Positions 21,988 through 33,486 are shown, counted from the first letter of the stretch. The stretch is 64,000 nt of DNA from Cichorium intybus (GCA_023525715.1 CM042011.1:58122354-58186353), one strand, 5' to 3'. Numbers and translations are program-made. The notes: generated by a model from the letters alone, not told the origin.

Positions 21988-22600
21988 AGCGCTGCTATCA
22001 CCAAGGATAACACCATTATCTATGAATTTCATCCATAACGCCGCTACCATATAATCATAGCACCGCTAACTAAGAACACAACACCAGAACCATGTTCTGA
22101 AGTGCCTCATATCACTTTCCAGCCTCGGTTTTAGTATTCTTTTAGTTACCTTTCAACTCCCAGAGGTGCTATAACCTCTAGATTCACCCATAACATGCCT
22201 AGGGTTAAGGTTCAACCCTTAATTTCACCATTCTTACCGATATTCTTATTTTGAACAACAATACATCATAATTATCATTATCCCAACTTAAATACTCGAT
22301 TTACCAGCTACAAGGGACCATCAACAACTAGGGTTTACAATCACTCAACCCGTCATAGCTTAAAATTAATAATATTTACAAATATCAAATTATTACATTT
22401 CAAGATAGTGCCAAGCTACATAATTCTCCTTCCTCTATGTGTTCTTCTTTTCTTTCCAGCTCCAAAACTTCAAGATCTCGTTCCCTCATCTTCCTGAAGC
22501 TAGGTTATGGTTAAAGAGCCAAATAACCAACATAAGGTCTTAAAAGTTAATATGTTCAGCCAGTGTTCATGTCGCTAACGCTTATACATAACGTCGCTAA
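21988..22600. repeat. CpG boxes in pairs, 21-22-bp spacing
   Basis: AACGCCGCTA at 22037 recurs as AGCACCGCTA at 22059 (22 bp). GTCGCTAA at 22571 recurs at 22593 (22 bp). AGCGCTGCTA at 21988 has a decayed partner AACACCATTA at 22009 (21 bp). The host sequence is otherwise AT-rich. The pairs resemble the GC boxes of the Athila-like element at 44882-56369. Confidence 0.5.
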
Positions 22601-23108
22601 TACTACTATCTCATGATAGCATCATTACCTACTTATACCTGGCATGATCTAAAAGAGATACAAGATATTCACGTAGTTACAAACATCTATCAGATAGATG
22701 AAATCATCAGTATAGACCTAGCCATTATGAGTATGATATTGATAAGATTCAAAATACATGAGAAAGAGTCTTCGAAAGGCATGACACGAGGATATAAATA
22801 ATCCTTAGATTCTGTAAATGTTTGGTTTAGAATATATCTGATCCTATGAGCTTTTTGGATCGATCACAAGTATGATGAACTTGTTCTGATGACTTGATTC
22901 GTAGAGCATAGTAAGTTGGATTCATGATACAACTTGGCTGAGAATACTAGAAGGGTTATTTAAAGACACGTGAGAAATCATTGAGAAATGATTGGGTGAA
23001 TGTAATAAGATTTTGAAAGGAGTTTCAAATCTATAATTATTTACATCATTATGTGATGATAAATGACTTCATGGTTAAAGAGTTTCATTGGTATATTGAT
23101 GGAGCGTG
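22601..23108. other. left flank of the intact copia element
   Basis: No gene recognised. It ends in the target duplication TATGG (23109-23113). The sequence across the insertion resumes at 32110, whose continuation resembles an older copia 3' region. Confidence 0.45.
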
Positions 23109-23113
23109 TATGG

Positions 23114-23459
23114 TGTTAGTTCTATATGCCCAAGGATGATCATAAAATGATATTACGAATAATACATGATCCTATAGGGTCACACCAACAACAAGTTTGA
23201 GACCAAATTGATCATTTGGAATGTTAAATTTGATTTAACATCAAATGATACTAAACTTGCAATTTAATCTTGTAGGTTATTATTATTTGAGGTAAATAAT
23301 AATAACTACAAAATTAAAGGTTGATTACTAATTCATATGTGATGAATTAATTAAGTGTAACAATTATATTGTTTAAATTGTTAAATAATTTAATTGATAT
23401 ATAAGTAAACCTCTTATTTAATTTAATTGGTAATTTAAATGATATATATATGTATATTA

Positions 23460-23516
<57 letters not shown>

Positions 23517-24224
23517 ATAATTATACAATTAAGATTGGATGTTCAAATGGTTTATTTATACAAATTCATGGGTTAAATGTTATCCCATTAAAGAATATGA
23601 AGATGTATTATTTATAAGTTTTTAATGTATAAGTTTTATAAATAATAAAACTCAAACTAATTCTCCCTTTTGACTAGCATATGGTCGATCATTATGGAGT
23701 GGAATAAAGCATGGCTAGTTGTCTTAAAAGTAAAGTAAGATGCCTTATGTCTTCTAGATTTGAATATAGAAAACTCAAGTTGTCTTACTTTTAAGCAAAT
23801 GGCATTTGATTTCTCCTTCTTTTGTGGTATAATGGCCGAGCATTTGCAAGGGTGGATGATCATCTTTTGTTCTTTAAAAATCAGCCAAAACTCTCCTATT
23901 CAAGCTAGCAAAATTCCAATTTTTTGCTTAAAAGCAAAAGGATTTTAATCTTGCAAGTTTGTAGAACTAGCATTCAAGGTTGTTCAAGCTTGTGGTGGAT
24001 CAACTATAGAGGGATTCTAACTTGATTCCTAGCTATCAAAATCATCCAAACCAAACCCAATAACAAAGGTTATGATCTTGAACTTAATCTATGTTTGTTC
24101 TTCATCTTATCTCTACATGCATGTAGCATGATCCTCTTGAAAATAGAATTTGTGTTCATGATTTTATGCTTCCGTTGCAAACTCTTGTTTTTGAAACTGA
24201 TTACATGAACCATGATTTCCAACA
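23114..24224 (+). repeat. copia left LTR (1111 bp)
   Basis: Starts TGTTAGTTC and ends TTTCCAACA. Matches 30949-32109 almost base for base. The right copy is about 50 bp longer because its (TA)n tract is expanded. Confidence 0.95.
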
Positions 24225-24226
24225 AT

Positions 24227-24238
24227 TGGTATCAGAGC
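24227..24238 (+). promoter_or_regulatory. copia primer binding site (initiator tRNA-Met type)
   Basis: TGGTATCAGAGC lies two bases after the left LTR. This is the usual complement to the 3' end of initiator methionine tRNA in plant copia elements. Confidence 0.9.
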
Positions 24239-25689
24239 CATGGCTATATTGCATGTTTAGATAATAAGTTTATTTGGATAAACTTGGTTTTTGGAAGCCA
24301 TGAATGTTCATTTTCTTAAATGAAAGTTTCATGCATGGCTTCTTTGGCAACATGCAAGTATATAATCTATGATTTTATGTAACCAACTATATTTTATGTT
24401 TGCATGCATTTGGTTACATAAATTGTTGCCTTAGAAAAACAAAGTGTTGATTTTCTTATGATTTTATGTGATAAAATGGTGCATAAACAAGCCAATGACC
24501 ATATGATGCATGTTTTGTGTTTATATTCAATTTGGTTGTAATCTATTCTTTTATTCAAATGGTTTGTAATAATAATTAGTTATTTCCTTCTTTTATTCAT
24601 TTTGTAATTGTTAGAATAGTTGTATTTTATTTCTTTCACAAAATGTAACAAGAGAAGGAAGTAAAAGGAAAATAAAAGATTGCACCCAACAGCAGCACTT
24701 TCTGAAGAGCTGCTGTCCAGATTTCGAAATTGTTTAGAAAGGTTTTAAAAAATTCATATCTTGGTCATTTGGTGATATACTTGTTGGTAACTTTAATATC
24801 TAGTATATACATTAAGTTTTAACAAGTATTAGCATCAATATGGCCATGAATGAATTGAAAAATGCAACAAAAATCACCAAATTTTTCTTCCTGCTGCCCT
24901 GGCTGTCGCAAGTTTTGAGGGGCCAGAAGAAAAATCACATATCACTCAATGATGTCAAGAAATGGTGGTTCAAGTGTCATTTGGTGATATAAGAAGCTTG
25001 GCAAAATTGTAGCCAAATCGAAGATCATTTGGTTGAGTTTTTGTCACCTTTTTGTCCTTAGGATTGGACTTGATATTTCATGTATGGCTCACATGAAATA
25101 TCAAACTAGTTGGCTTGTGTTTATGCACCCATGCATGCTTGTGATGATTGAATGTTTTATTATGTTATGTTGTGGATGAAAATAAGATTTTGCATGCTAG
25201 ACAACCTAGATAATTAAACATAATCATCAAGGAGTTTGTATTTTTCAAAAGTTGACATTTAAAACATAAGATGTGATAAAATTGGTTTTATTAAAATGGG
25301 TTTTGTTATAAAACCTATTAAGTCAAGTTTTGAAAATGATTGAAACAAGAAATAAAATGGAGATTTTATGGACTCTTACAAACTCCAACCCTAAGTAATA
25401 ATGTTAATTATTTAGGATTATAAATTGGTTCTAATATATGTGATCAAACTCAAACTTAATATTGGATATTAATTGTAATCTTGACCACAAACAAAGAATC
25501 AATAAAATGGAGATTTTATGATTTAGGAACCAATTAACAAAATAAGATTTAATGGTACCATGTTCATTGGATGCATGCAATCTACATGATACCATATGTT
25601 TTTCAAAAATTAGAATTGTAAAACATTCAAATCCCTTATGAAATACGAATCAATGCCGTCCTTCTTAAAAACACTCATGTATCACTTGT

Positions 25690-26030
25690 ATTTCCTTGTG
25701 GGATAAAGGATACCTAACCACTTGGAGTCTTCTTGTGATACAAGAAGTAGTTTTGCAATATTGATGGGATAAAGGACACCTAACCATTAATAGTTGTCAA
25801 AACTACACGTCCGTTTAAGTAGGATGATTCGTTTGGAAATCTCTTGTGATAAAGGTCACCTAAGCATTAGAAATCCAAGGCATAGATGGGATCAAACATG
25901 CCAAACTTATAAATGTTATAATGGGATCCCATAACTCTAGAAATTATATTTGGATATAATTGGTAAACCGTTACCTACCTTGTTGATTCGAATAGGCGGG
26001 ATAAAGGAAACCTAACCACTTATTCGTAAT
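25690..26030 (+). promoter_or_regulatory. four-copy stem-loop motif in the copia leader
   Basis: The core GATAAAGGNNACCTAANCA occurs at 25700-25722, 25766-25788, 25847-25868 and 25999-26022. Around each core the arms differ in sequence but pair with each other: TATTGATGG with CCATTAATA (copy 2), GAATAGGCGG with CCACTTATTC (copy 4), TCCTTGTGG with CCACTTGGA (copy 1, two mismatches), and a weaker TTGGAAATCT with AGAAATCCAA (copy 3). It lies 120-460 bases before the polyprotein ATG. Function unknown. Confidence 0.6.
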
Positions 26031-26148
26031 GCAACTTGGATTCTAGACCTTAATTAATTAATTAAAGTTTATGAAACAAGAAAGGGTATTAATTATTAAG
26101 GACTTAATATCATAATTTACTAAATAGAACATTGTCAAAATTTTGTAG

Positions 26149-29100
26149 ATGGCACCAAACGCAACAAACCCGGCTCCTAACAAAACCTCACTACGGTCTC
26201 TCCTTGAAGGAGAAAAACTTAACCATACCAACTTCTTGGATTGGTACCGTAGTGTGAGAATTGTTCTCAAACAAAAAAAGAAAGAATATGTTCTCAATGA
26301 ACCACTTCCTGAAGAGCCCCCTGCCATTCCTAAGCCTGCACACGATGCATGGCTTAAAAAGATGGATGATTCCATCGATGCATCATGCCTCATGTTGGCA
26401 ACCATGATTCCCGACCTTCAGAAGGATTTGGAGAATCATTCAGCCTATGACATGATTCATCAACTAAAGGAAATGTTCCAACAACTTGCAAGAACGGAAA
26501 GGTTCGAAACTGTTCGGGCTTTCCATGCTTGCAAGATGGAGGATGGGCAGTCAGTAAGCTCTTATGTGCTCAAAATGAAGAGTCACATTGATCATTTGGC
26601 ACGTCTTGGAGTTGTGATGCCCGAAGAGCTAGCAACGGATATGATCCTTAACTCCTTGACAAAGTCCTTTGATCCTTTTGTCATGAATTATAACATGAAT
26701 GGTTTAAACAAGACTATCCCGGAATTACATGGGATGCTAATTACCGTGGAAAAGAATCTGCCTAAGAAAACCACTCAAGTTCTCATGATCAAGGAAGGTG
26801 GCACAAAGAGAACTAGACCCGAACACCCCACCAACTCCAAGGGCAAGGGGAAAGCAAAAGCTTTCAAAGGTAAGGGCAAGAAAGTTGTCCAACCTTCCCA
26901 TCTGCCCAAGAAGAAGGCAAAGGTTGCCAAAGAAGACACATGCTTTGAATGTGGCAAAGCTGGGCATTGGAAGAGAAATTGCCCTACCTATCTTGCTGAG
27001 TTGAAGAAGAAGAAGGTCGGTGAAGGCACTTCAGGTATCTATGTGATAGACCTAGAACTTTATAATTTATCTCCTAACACATGGGTATTTGATACTGGTT
27101 GTGGAACTCACATATGTAATATGTTGCAGGGGTTCAAAAGGAGTAGGCGACTGAAGGCAAATGAGGTAGTACTCCGGGTTGGAAACAATGCAAGGGTTGC
27201 GGTGGATTCAATTGGAAGTTTGAATTTATTACTACCTAATGGCTTGTGTATGACATTGTTGAATGTTTACTATGTTCCTAGCTTGACTAGGAATATTATT
27301 TCGGTTGCTAAATTAAGACAGTGTGGATTTGATCTTTCCTTTATGAATGATGATATTTGTGTTTACAAAAATAATGTATTCTATTTTGAGGCTAGGCCTT
27401 TAAATGGAATTTATGAAGTAAACCTTGATGAAAAGACTAACCATGGCTCTTTATACCACACTTTCACCAAGAAACCCAAATGTGATTTGAGTCAAACCTA
27501 TCTATGGCATTGTCGCCTTGGGCATATAAACAAGAATCGCATATCCCAACTTCAAAAGAGTGGACTTTTGAAGGCAAATGAGAATGACTCATTTGATATA
27601 TGTGAATCTTGTTTACATGGCAAGATGACTAAAGCTCCTTTCTCCGGAACCAATGAGAGAGCAAAGGACTTGTTAGGAATCATACATACGGATGTATGTG
27701 GTCCTTTCAAGCCAATGACTAGATATGGTGAAAGATATTTCATCACCTTCACTGACGACTTTAGTCATTTTGGATATGTTTATTTGATTAAACATAAACA
27801 TGAGGCGTTTGAAATGTTCAAAACATTTCAAAGTGAAGTGGAAAATCAACTCAACAAAACAATTAAAGTTCTTCGTTCTGATAGAGGATGTGAGTACTTA
27901 AGTACAAACTTTATGGATCATCTTAAAACTTGTGGAATTGTTTCACAACTTACTCCACCTGGAACACCACAACATAATGGTGTGTCTGAGAGGCGGAACC
28001 GAACACTATTGGATATGGTTCGATCCATGATGAGTAGAAGTACTCTACCTTTATCATTTTGGGGTTATGCTTTACAAACAGCTGCTCGTCTCCTAAACAT
28101 GGCACCTACTAAAAAGGTAGATAAAACGCCTTATGAGATATGGCATGGAAGGGTTCCATCTTTATCCTATCTCAAGGTATGGGGTTGTGAAGCTTATGTT
28201 AGACAAGAAGCTTCAAACAAATTAGAACCCCGTTCAACTAAATGTATCTTTGTAGGGTATCCGAAAGATTGTCTTGGATACTATTTCTACAATCCCATCG
28301 AGAATAAGATATTTATTTCTCGAAAAGCTGAATTCCTAGAAAACAAGTTTCTGACGGAAGAGGCTAGTGGGAGGTTTGTGGAACTTGAGGAACTTCAGGA
28401 ACCACAACCTGATACACAAGAAGTTGAATCTAGCATTCAACAAGAAATTGTTGAACCTGAACAAACGGTTGATCAGGAACAAATTGTAACACAAGGTGTT
28501 CGCAAATCTGGTAGGGTTCGATTTGAACCAGAAAGGTATGGTTACCTTATGATGGAAGAGGAATGTTATACGATAGATTCTGATGAACCCGTCAACTATC
28601 AGAGTGCAATATCAGATCCTGAATCTGATAAATGGCTTGAGGCCATGAACACTGAGATGCAATCCATGCACGATAATCAAGTTTGGAACTTGGTTAATCT
28701 TCCCACCAATTGTAAGACTGTTGGGAACAAATGGATTTTCAAGAAGAAAATCGACGTGGATGGAAATGTTCACACTTTTAAGGCTAGACTTGTCGCTAAA
28801 GGATACTTACAGACTCATGGTATTGACTATGATGAGACCTTTTCACCAGTGGCAATGATCAAGTCGATAAGGATACTTTTTGCCATAGCCGCGTACTATG
28901 ATTATGAGATATGGCAAATGGATGTCAAGACCGCTTTCCTTAATGGACACTTATTGGAAGATGTCTATATGGATCAACCTGAAGGTTTTTTCGATCCCAA
29001 GCATCCAAACAAAGTATGCAAGCTTAAAAGATCTATCTATGGATTAAAGCAAGCGTCTCGAACATGGAACATCCGTTTTGATGAAAAGATTACAAGTTTT

Positions 29101-30168
29101 GGATTCATCAAAAATGAGGATGACTCCTGTGGTTACAAGAAAGCTAGTGGGAGCATTGTCATAATCCTAGTATTGTATGTAGATGACATACTTTTATTTG
29201 GAAATGACATCCCAACCTTAAAAGGTGTCAAAGCGTTCCTTGAGAATTGTTTCTCAATGAAGGATCTAGGGGAAGCTGCTTATGTATTAGGCATAAAGAT
29301 CTATAGAGATAGATCTAAGAAACTTATTGGTCTTAGCCAAAGTGTATATATTGATAAAATCTTGAAAAGGTTCAAGATGCAAGACTCCAAAAGAGGATTC
29401 TTGCCAATACCACATGGCACCATCCTAAGTAAGTCTCAGTGTCCAACCACTAAGACTGAACTTGAAAGGATGAAACATGTCCCATATGCTTCAGCAATTG
29501 GGTCTATCATGTATGCCATGTTATGCACTAGACCCGACGTCTCATGTGCCTTAAGCATGACTAGTAGGTACCAACAGAACCCAGGTGAAGCCCACTGGAC
29601 TACTGTAAAGAACATTCTTAAGTACTTGAGAAGAACTAGAGATATGTTCTTAGTTTACGGTGGTTTGGAAGAAAGCTTAAAGGTAAGGGGTTACACTGAC
29701 GCAAGCTTCCAAACAGATAGGGACGATTCGAAATCTCAATCTGGGTATGTCTTTATTTTAAATGGAGGAGCCGTGTCTTGGAAGAGTTCCAAACAAGAAG
29801 TGATTGCACAATCCACTACAGAATCAGAATATGTTGCTGCTTCGGAAGCTGCTCAAGAAGCTGTCTGGATGAGAAAGTTCATAGAAGATCTAGGGGTTGT
29901 TCCTTCCATTCGGGACCCTTTAGAAATCTTCTGTGACAATCTAGGTGCTATAGCTCAAGCAAAGGAACCTAGATTGCATCAAAAGACCAAACACATTCAC
30001 CGAAGGTATAACTACATTAGACATGAAGTTAAGAATGGTGAAATAAGTATTCACAAGGTTCATACAGATCAGAATTTGGCAGACCCATTCACGAAGCCTT
30101 TACCCCAAACTAAGCATGAAAGTCATGCTAAGGGTATAGGACTCCGTTTTTCTAATGAATGGATTTGA
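26149..30168 (+). CDS. copia Gag-Pol polyprotein, 1339 aa, intact
   Basis: A single frame encodes every activity a copia element needs. Gag lies at about 1-260, with the zinc knuckle CFECGKAGHWKRNC at 265-278. The protease Asp is in WVFDTGCGT (D315; DTG rather than the commoner DSG). The GAG-pre-integrase motif WHCRLGH is near 454. The integrase DDE residues are D515, D578 and E614 (D35E spacing), with PQHNGVSERRNR before and around the Glu. The reverse transcriptase has QMDVKTAFLNG and the catalytic YVDD at 1010-1013. RNase H follows (GYTDASFQ, then SKSQSGY near 1190), and the end motif is DPFTKPLP. Protease, integrase, reverse transcriptase order is copia-type. The ATG is the first after a 1.9-kb leader. 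No stop or frameshift was seen. Confidence 0.95.
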   Translation: MAPNATNPAPNKTSLRSLLEGEKLNHTNFLDWYRSVRIVLKQKKKEYVLNEPLPEEPPAIPKPAHDAWLKKMDDSIDASCLMLATMIPDLQKDLENHSAYDMIHQLKEMFQQLARTERFETVRAFHACKMEDGQSVSSYVLKMKSHIDHLARLGVVMPEELATDMILNSLTKSFDPFVMNYNMNGLNKTIPELHGMLITVEKNLPKKTTQVLMIKEGGTKRTRPEHPTNSKGKGKAKAFKGKGKKVVQPSHLPKKKAKVAKEDTCFECGKAGHWKRNCPTYLAELKKKKVGEGTSGIYVIDLELYNLSPNTWVFDTGCGTHICNMLQGFKRSRRLKANEVVLRVGNNARVAVDSIGSLNLLLPNGLCMTLLNVYYVPSLTRNIISVAKLRQCGFDLSFMNDDICVYKNNVFYFEARPLNGIYEVNLDEKTNHGSLYHTFTKKPKCDLSQTYLWHCRLGHINKNRISQLQKSGLLKANENDSFDICESCLHGKMTKAPFSGTNERAKDLLGIIHTDVCGPFKPMTRYGERYFITFTDDFSHFGYVYLIKHKHEAFEMFKTFQSEVENQLNKTIKVLRSDRGCEYLSTNFMDHLKTCGIVSQLTPPGTPQHNGVSERRNRTLLDMVRSMMSRSTLPLSFWGYALQTAARLLNMAPTKKVDKTPYEIWHGRVPSLSYLKVWGCEAYVRQEASNKLEPRSTKCIFVGYPKDCLGYYFYNPIENKIFISRKAEFLENKFLTEEASGRFVELEELQEPQPDTQEVESSIQQEIVEPEQTVDQEQIVTQGVRKSGRVRFEPERYGYLMMEEECYTIDSDEPVNYQSAISDPESDKWLEAMNTEMQSMHDNQVWNLVNLPTNCKTVGNKWIFKKKIDVDGNVHTFKARLVAKGYLQTHGIDYDETFSPVAMIKSIRILFAIAAYYDYEIWQMDVKTAFLNGHLLEDVYMDQPEGFFDPKHPNKVCKLKRSIYGLKQASRTWNIRFDEKITSFGFIKNEDDSCGYKKASGSIVIILVLYVDDILLFGNDIPTLKGVKAFLENCFSMKDLGEAAYVLGIKIYRDRSKKLIGLSQSVYIDKILKRFKMQDSKRGFLPIPHGTILSKSQCPTTKTELERMKHVPYASAIGSIMYAMLCTRPDVSCALSMTSRYQQNPGEAHWTTVKNILKYLRRTRDMFLVYGGLEESLKVRGYTDASFQTDRDDSKSQSGYVFILNGGAVSWKSSKQEVIAQSTTESEYVAASEAAQEAVWMRKFIEDLGVVPSIRDPLEIFCDNLGAIAQAKEPRLHQKTKHIHRRYNYIRHEVKNGEISIHKVHTDQNLADPFTKPLPQTKHESHAKGIGLRFSNEWI

Positions 30169-30948
30169 TTTGTGTTTAGTGTTTTATGAATATGAACTTA
30201 TGTAAACAACAAGAATTATGTAATATATGTGACGTGATGTTTCTTTCATAATTTTGTGTTTTATTAGCATGTTTAATCCTTGAATAATTTACTTATTCTA
30301 AACGTCCATAGTCGATCATAGTTGTGGGAGCAATTATGAAGTAAGACTAATATGAATTGAATTGGTTGACTTTTATGGGTAAAAGTAGCAAAAGGTTGCA
30401 ACCAAATTCATAGGTACTTGTCAGTGAACAAGTATTGGACTTGACCCGTTTCAAGATCACTCCATGGATCATCATCATAAGTGATTCTTGAATAAAGGTA
30501 TTATCATTGTATCCTTTGACCTGAGATACATATTTGGGACTCAAGTGTAGAGTGTACTATGCTTTGATATGGTTCACTGTTGTTCTTGAAATACAGACAA
30601 CCATAAAGGCCATACTCATGCATAGTACTAACTATATGAGGGGCGTATGTAGTCAAGACGGGATTTGTTCCTCTTATGTGTTGAGAGTTAGACATCTAAG
30701 GCGCCTGATTGAAAGTTGAACATAAAAATGAGAATGATTAAGATCCATGTCTCATGTTCAACATGATGTCTGTGACAAAGGGATAATTGATAGATAACCT
30801 TATACATCAATTAGAGCCTCGTGTTTTCTGAAGAATTGAATGTTGTTGAATGGCACAATGTCATGTGTTATTGGGGGCAGTGAAATGTTGCTAGACGTTT
30901 ACCACTGTCTATATCATTCTGTGATGCAAACTTGTGCAAGTGGGAGAT
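30169..30948 (+). other. copia 3' untranslated region with polypurine tract
   Basis: About 780 bp between the polyprotein stop and the right LTR. It ends in the purine-rich GCAAGTGGGAGAT next to the LTR, the likely plus-strand primer. Parts of this region (about 30270-30500) recur in older copies at 32510-32760 and, reversed, at 57200-57420. Confidence 0.8.
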
Positions 30949-31274
30949 TGTTAGTTCTATATGCCCAAGGATGATCATAAAATGATATTACGAATAATAC
31001 ATGATCCTATAGGGTCACACCAACAACAAGTTTGAGACCAAATTGATCATTTGGAATGTTAAATTTGATTTAACATCAAATGATACTAAACTTGCAATTT
31101 AATCTTGTAGGTTATTATTATTTGAGGTAAATAATAATAACTACAAAATTAAAGGTTGATTACTAATTCATATGTGATGAATTAATTAAGTGTAACAATT
31201 ATATTGTTTAAATTGTTAAATAATTTAATTGATATATAAGTAAACCTCTTATTTAATTTAATTGGTAAATTAAA

Positions 31275-31330
<56 letters not shown>

Positions 31331-31332
31331 TA

Positions 31333-31401
<69 letters not shown>

Positions 31402-32109
31402 ATAATTATACAATTAAGATTGGATGTTCAAATGGTTTATTTATACAAATTCATGGGTTAAATGTTATCCCATTAAAGAATATGAAGATGTATTATTTAT
31501 AAGCTTTTAATGTATAAGTTTTATAAATAATAAAACTCAAACTAATTCTCCTTTTTGACTAGCATATGGTCGATCATTATGGAGTGGAATAAAGCATGGC
31601 TAGTTGTCTTAAAAGTAAAGTAAGATGCCTTATGTCTTCTAGATTTGAATATAGAAAACTCAAGTTGTCTTACTTTTAAGCAAATGGCATTTGTTTTCTC
31701 CTTCTTTTGTGGTATAATGGCCGAGCATTTGCAAGGGTGGATGATCATCTTTTGTTCTTTAAAAATCAGCCAAAACTCTCCTATTCAAGCTAGCAAAAAT
31801 CCGATTTTTTGCTTAAAAGCAAAAGGATTTTAATCTTGCAAGTTTGTAGAACTAGCATTCAAGGTTGTTCAAGCTTGTGGTGGATCAACTATAGAGGGAT
31901 TCTAACTTGATTCCTAGCTATCAAAATCATCCAAACCAAACCCAATAACAAAGGTTATGATCTTGAACTTAATCTATGTTTGTTCTTCATCTTATCACTA
32001 CATGCATGTAGCATGATCATCTTGAAAATAGAATTTGTGTTCATGATTTTATGCTTCCGTTGCAAACTCTTGTTTTTGAAACTGATTACATGAACCATGA
32101 TTTCCAACA
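30949..32109 (+). repeat. copia right LTR (1161 bp)
   Basis: TGTTAG...CCAACA, followed by the target duplication TATGG. It differs from the left LTR by a few substitutions and by two longer (TA)n blocks at about 31279-31322 and 31338-31392. Confidence 0.95.
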
Positions 32110-32114
32110 TATGG

Positions 32115-33486
32115 TTCATCGGTACATCATAACACCTTGGAATCGTCTTAGGGTGCAGTTATCTGGACTAAAGATCCCGAGAATCATGAGAAGTCACAGT
32201 ATACACCACCATTTCCGAAACACAGTTAGGAGAGAGAAAGACAAGATGGCATATTGAGATATCATCGGAAAAGTGTCCGATTGGATTATCTGCAATAACG
32301 TGTATCAATGTAAGACATTTTGGATACATGGGAAGAGTGAAGGTCATTTTGGGTATATAGACATATAAATCTTAATTGAAAGTTTAAAAGAAACCAAGAA
32401 ACACATAACAATATTATGACATATTCGACTTGGTGATTACCTCGTGGAGACTTGGTAATAAGCAGGAGTAGCTACCAGTCAGGTCTTTATGTTTTGCTTT
32501 TGCATGTTTTACTTCCCAAATAATTTGATTATTCGAAGTTCCATAGTCATTCATACTTTCTGAAGTAAGTAGTGAATTAAGACTGTCATGAATTGAATTG
32601 TAGACTGTCTAAGGAGTTAGACATAGCAATAGTTTTGCTGCAATGTTCATGAGTACTTAGAAATGGAGATTTAAGTATTGGAAAAACCCACGGTCAGAGA
32701 ATCACTTCATGGATTATATAACGAGTAATTCTGAGACGATAATATATTATGATCTTGAAACGGAGAGATATGAGTTGAAATTTACAAGTCGGTTGTGCAT
32801 TGATAATGCGTAAACGCATCGGTAACTCGATGTTATAAAACGTATTGTTGTGCGCGATTTGATGAGTAAAAGACACAAGCATATGAGTCGAAGTTTGTTC
32901 GTTCCTTTTGCCCTAACAGGAAAAGCGATATTTGTGGGCCCCTCGGTGATTTGGTGATTAACGTATAGTGCTAGGCCTAGCTAGGACTGAATTGATGTGT
33001 TCAATTAGAAGTGAAAGTATGTTGAAATAAATATAGAATAAATATAGAATAAACAATAAATGAGTGTATTGCTACTTGTATGCTAGTCTATGAAGCCACA
33101 TACTAAATAAACAATAAATGAGTGTATTGCTACTTGTATGCTAGTCTATGAAGCCACATACTAAAGAATATAAATTAGAATGAGTAAATTGATGTGTTCA
33201 ATTAGATGTGCACAAGTGAAAGTATGTTGAAATAAATATAGAATAAACAATAAATGAGTGTATTGCTACTTGTATGCTAGTCTATGAAGCCACATACTAA
33301 AGAATATAAATTAGAATGAGTAAATAATAATAAATAGTCTGGATATTCTTATTTACCAACTTAAATAAATAATTTAATGACAATTATTTATTATTTATTG
33401 GCCAAACAAGAAATAAATAATAAATGATTTATTTTTTGTTAATTAAGTAAATTTTATTTAATTAATTAAGGCATGACTAATTTGGA
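32115..33486 (+). mobile_element. older copia relic, 3' region
   Basis: 32510-32760 aligns in order with the 3' untranslated region of the intact element (shared words: TCCATAGTC, GAAGTAAG, GAATTGAATTG, CACTTCATGGAT versus CACTCCATGGAT). The match is clearly diverged. The AT-rich part after 33300 resembles an LTR interior. No coding frame remains. It is host to the intact copia on its left and to the solo LTR on its right. Confidence 0.6.
33048..33300 (+). repeat. 58-bp repeat, three copies
   Basis: A unit with GAGTGTATTGCTACTTGTAT and GCCACATACTAAA occurs at about 33048-33105, 33106-33163 and 33242-33299. The first two are adjacent. The third comes with a longer duplicated block that starts near 32992 and again near 33187 (ATTGATGTGTTCAATTAGA). 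Confidence 0.85.

Larger units (their letters stand above)
23114..32109 (+). mobile_element. intact Ty1/copia LTR retrotransposon (8996 bp)
   Basis: Complete structure: LTRs beginning TGTTAG and ending CCAACA at 23114-24224 and 30949-32109, perfect 5-bp target duplication TATGG (23109-23113 and 32110-32114), primer site after the left LTR, polypurine tract before the right LTR, and one uninterrupted polyprotein. Outside a TA microsatellite I count roughly eight LTR substitutions in about 1.1 kb, so insertion is recent. This is the only retroelement in the window that looks competent. Confidence 0.95.

Noticed and set aside
33048..33300. CRISPR-like array
   Set aside because: Three copies of a 58-bp unit, two without a spacer, in a plant genome; ordinary tandem duplication.
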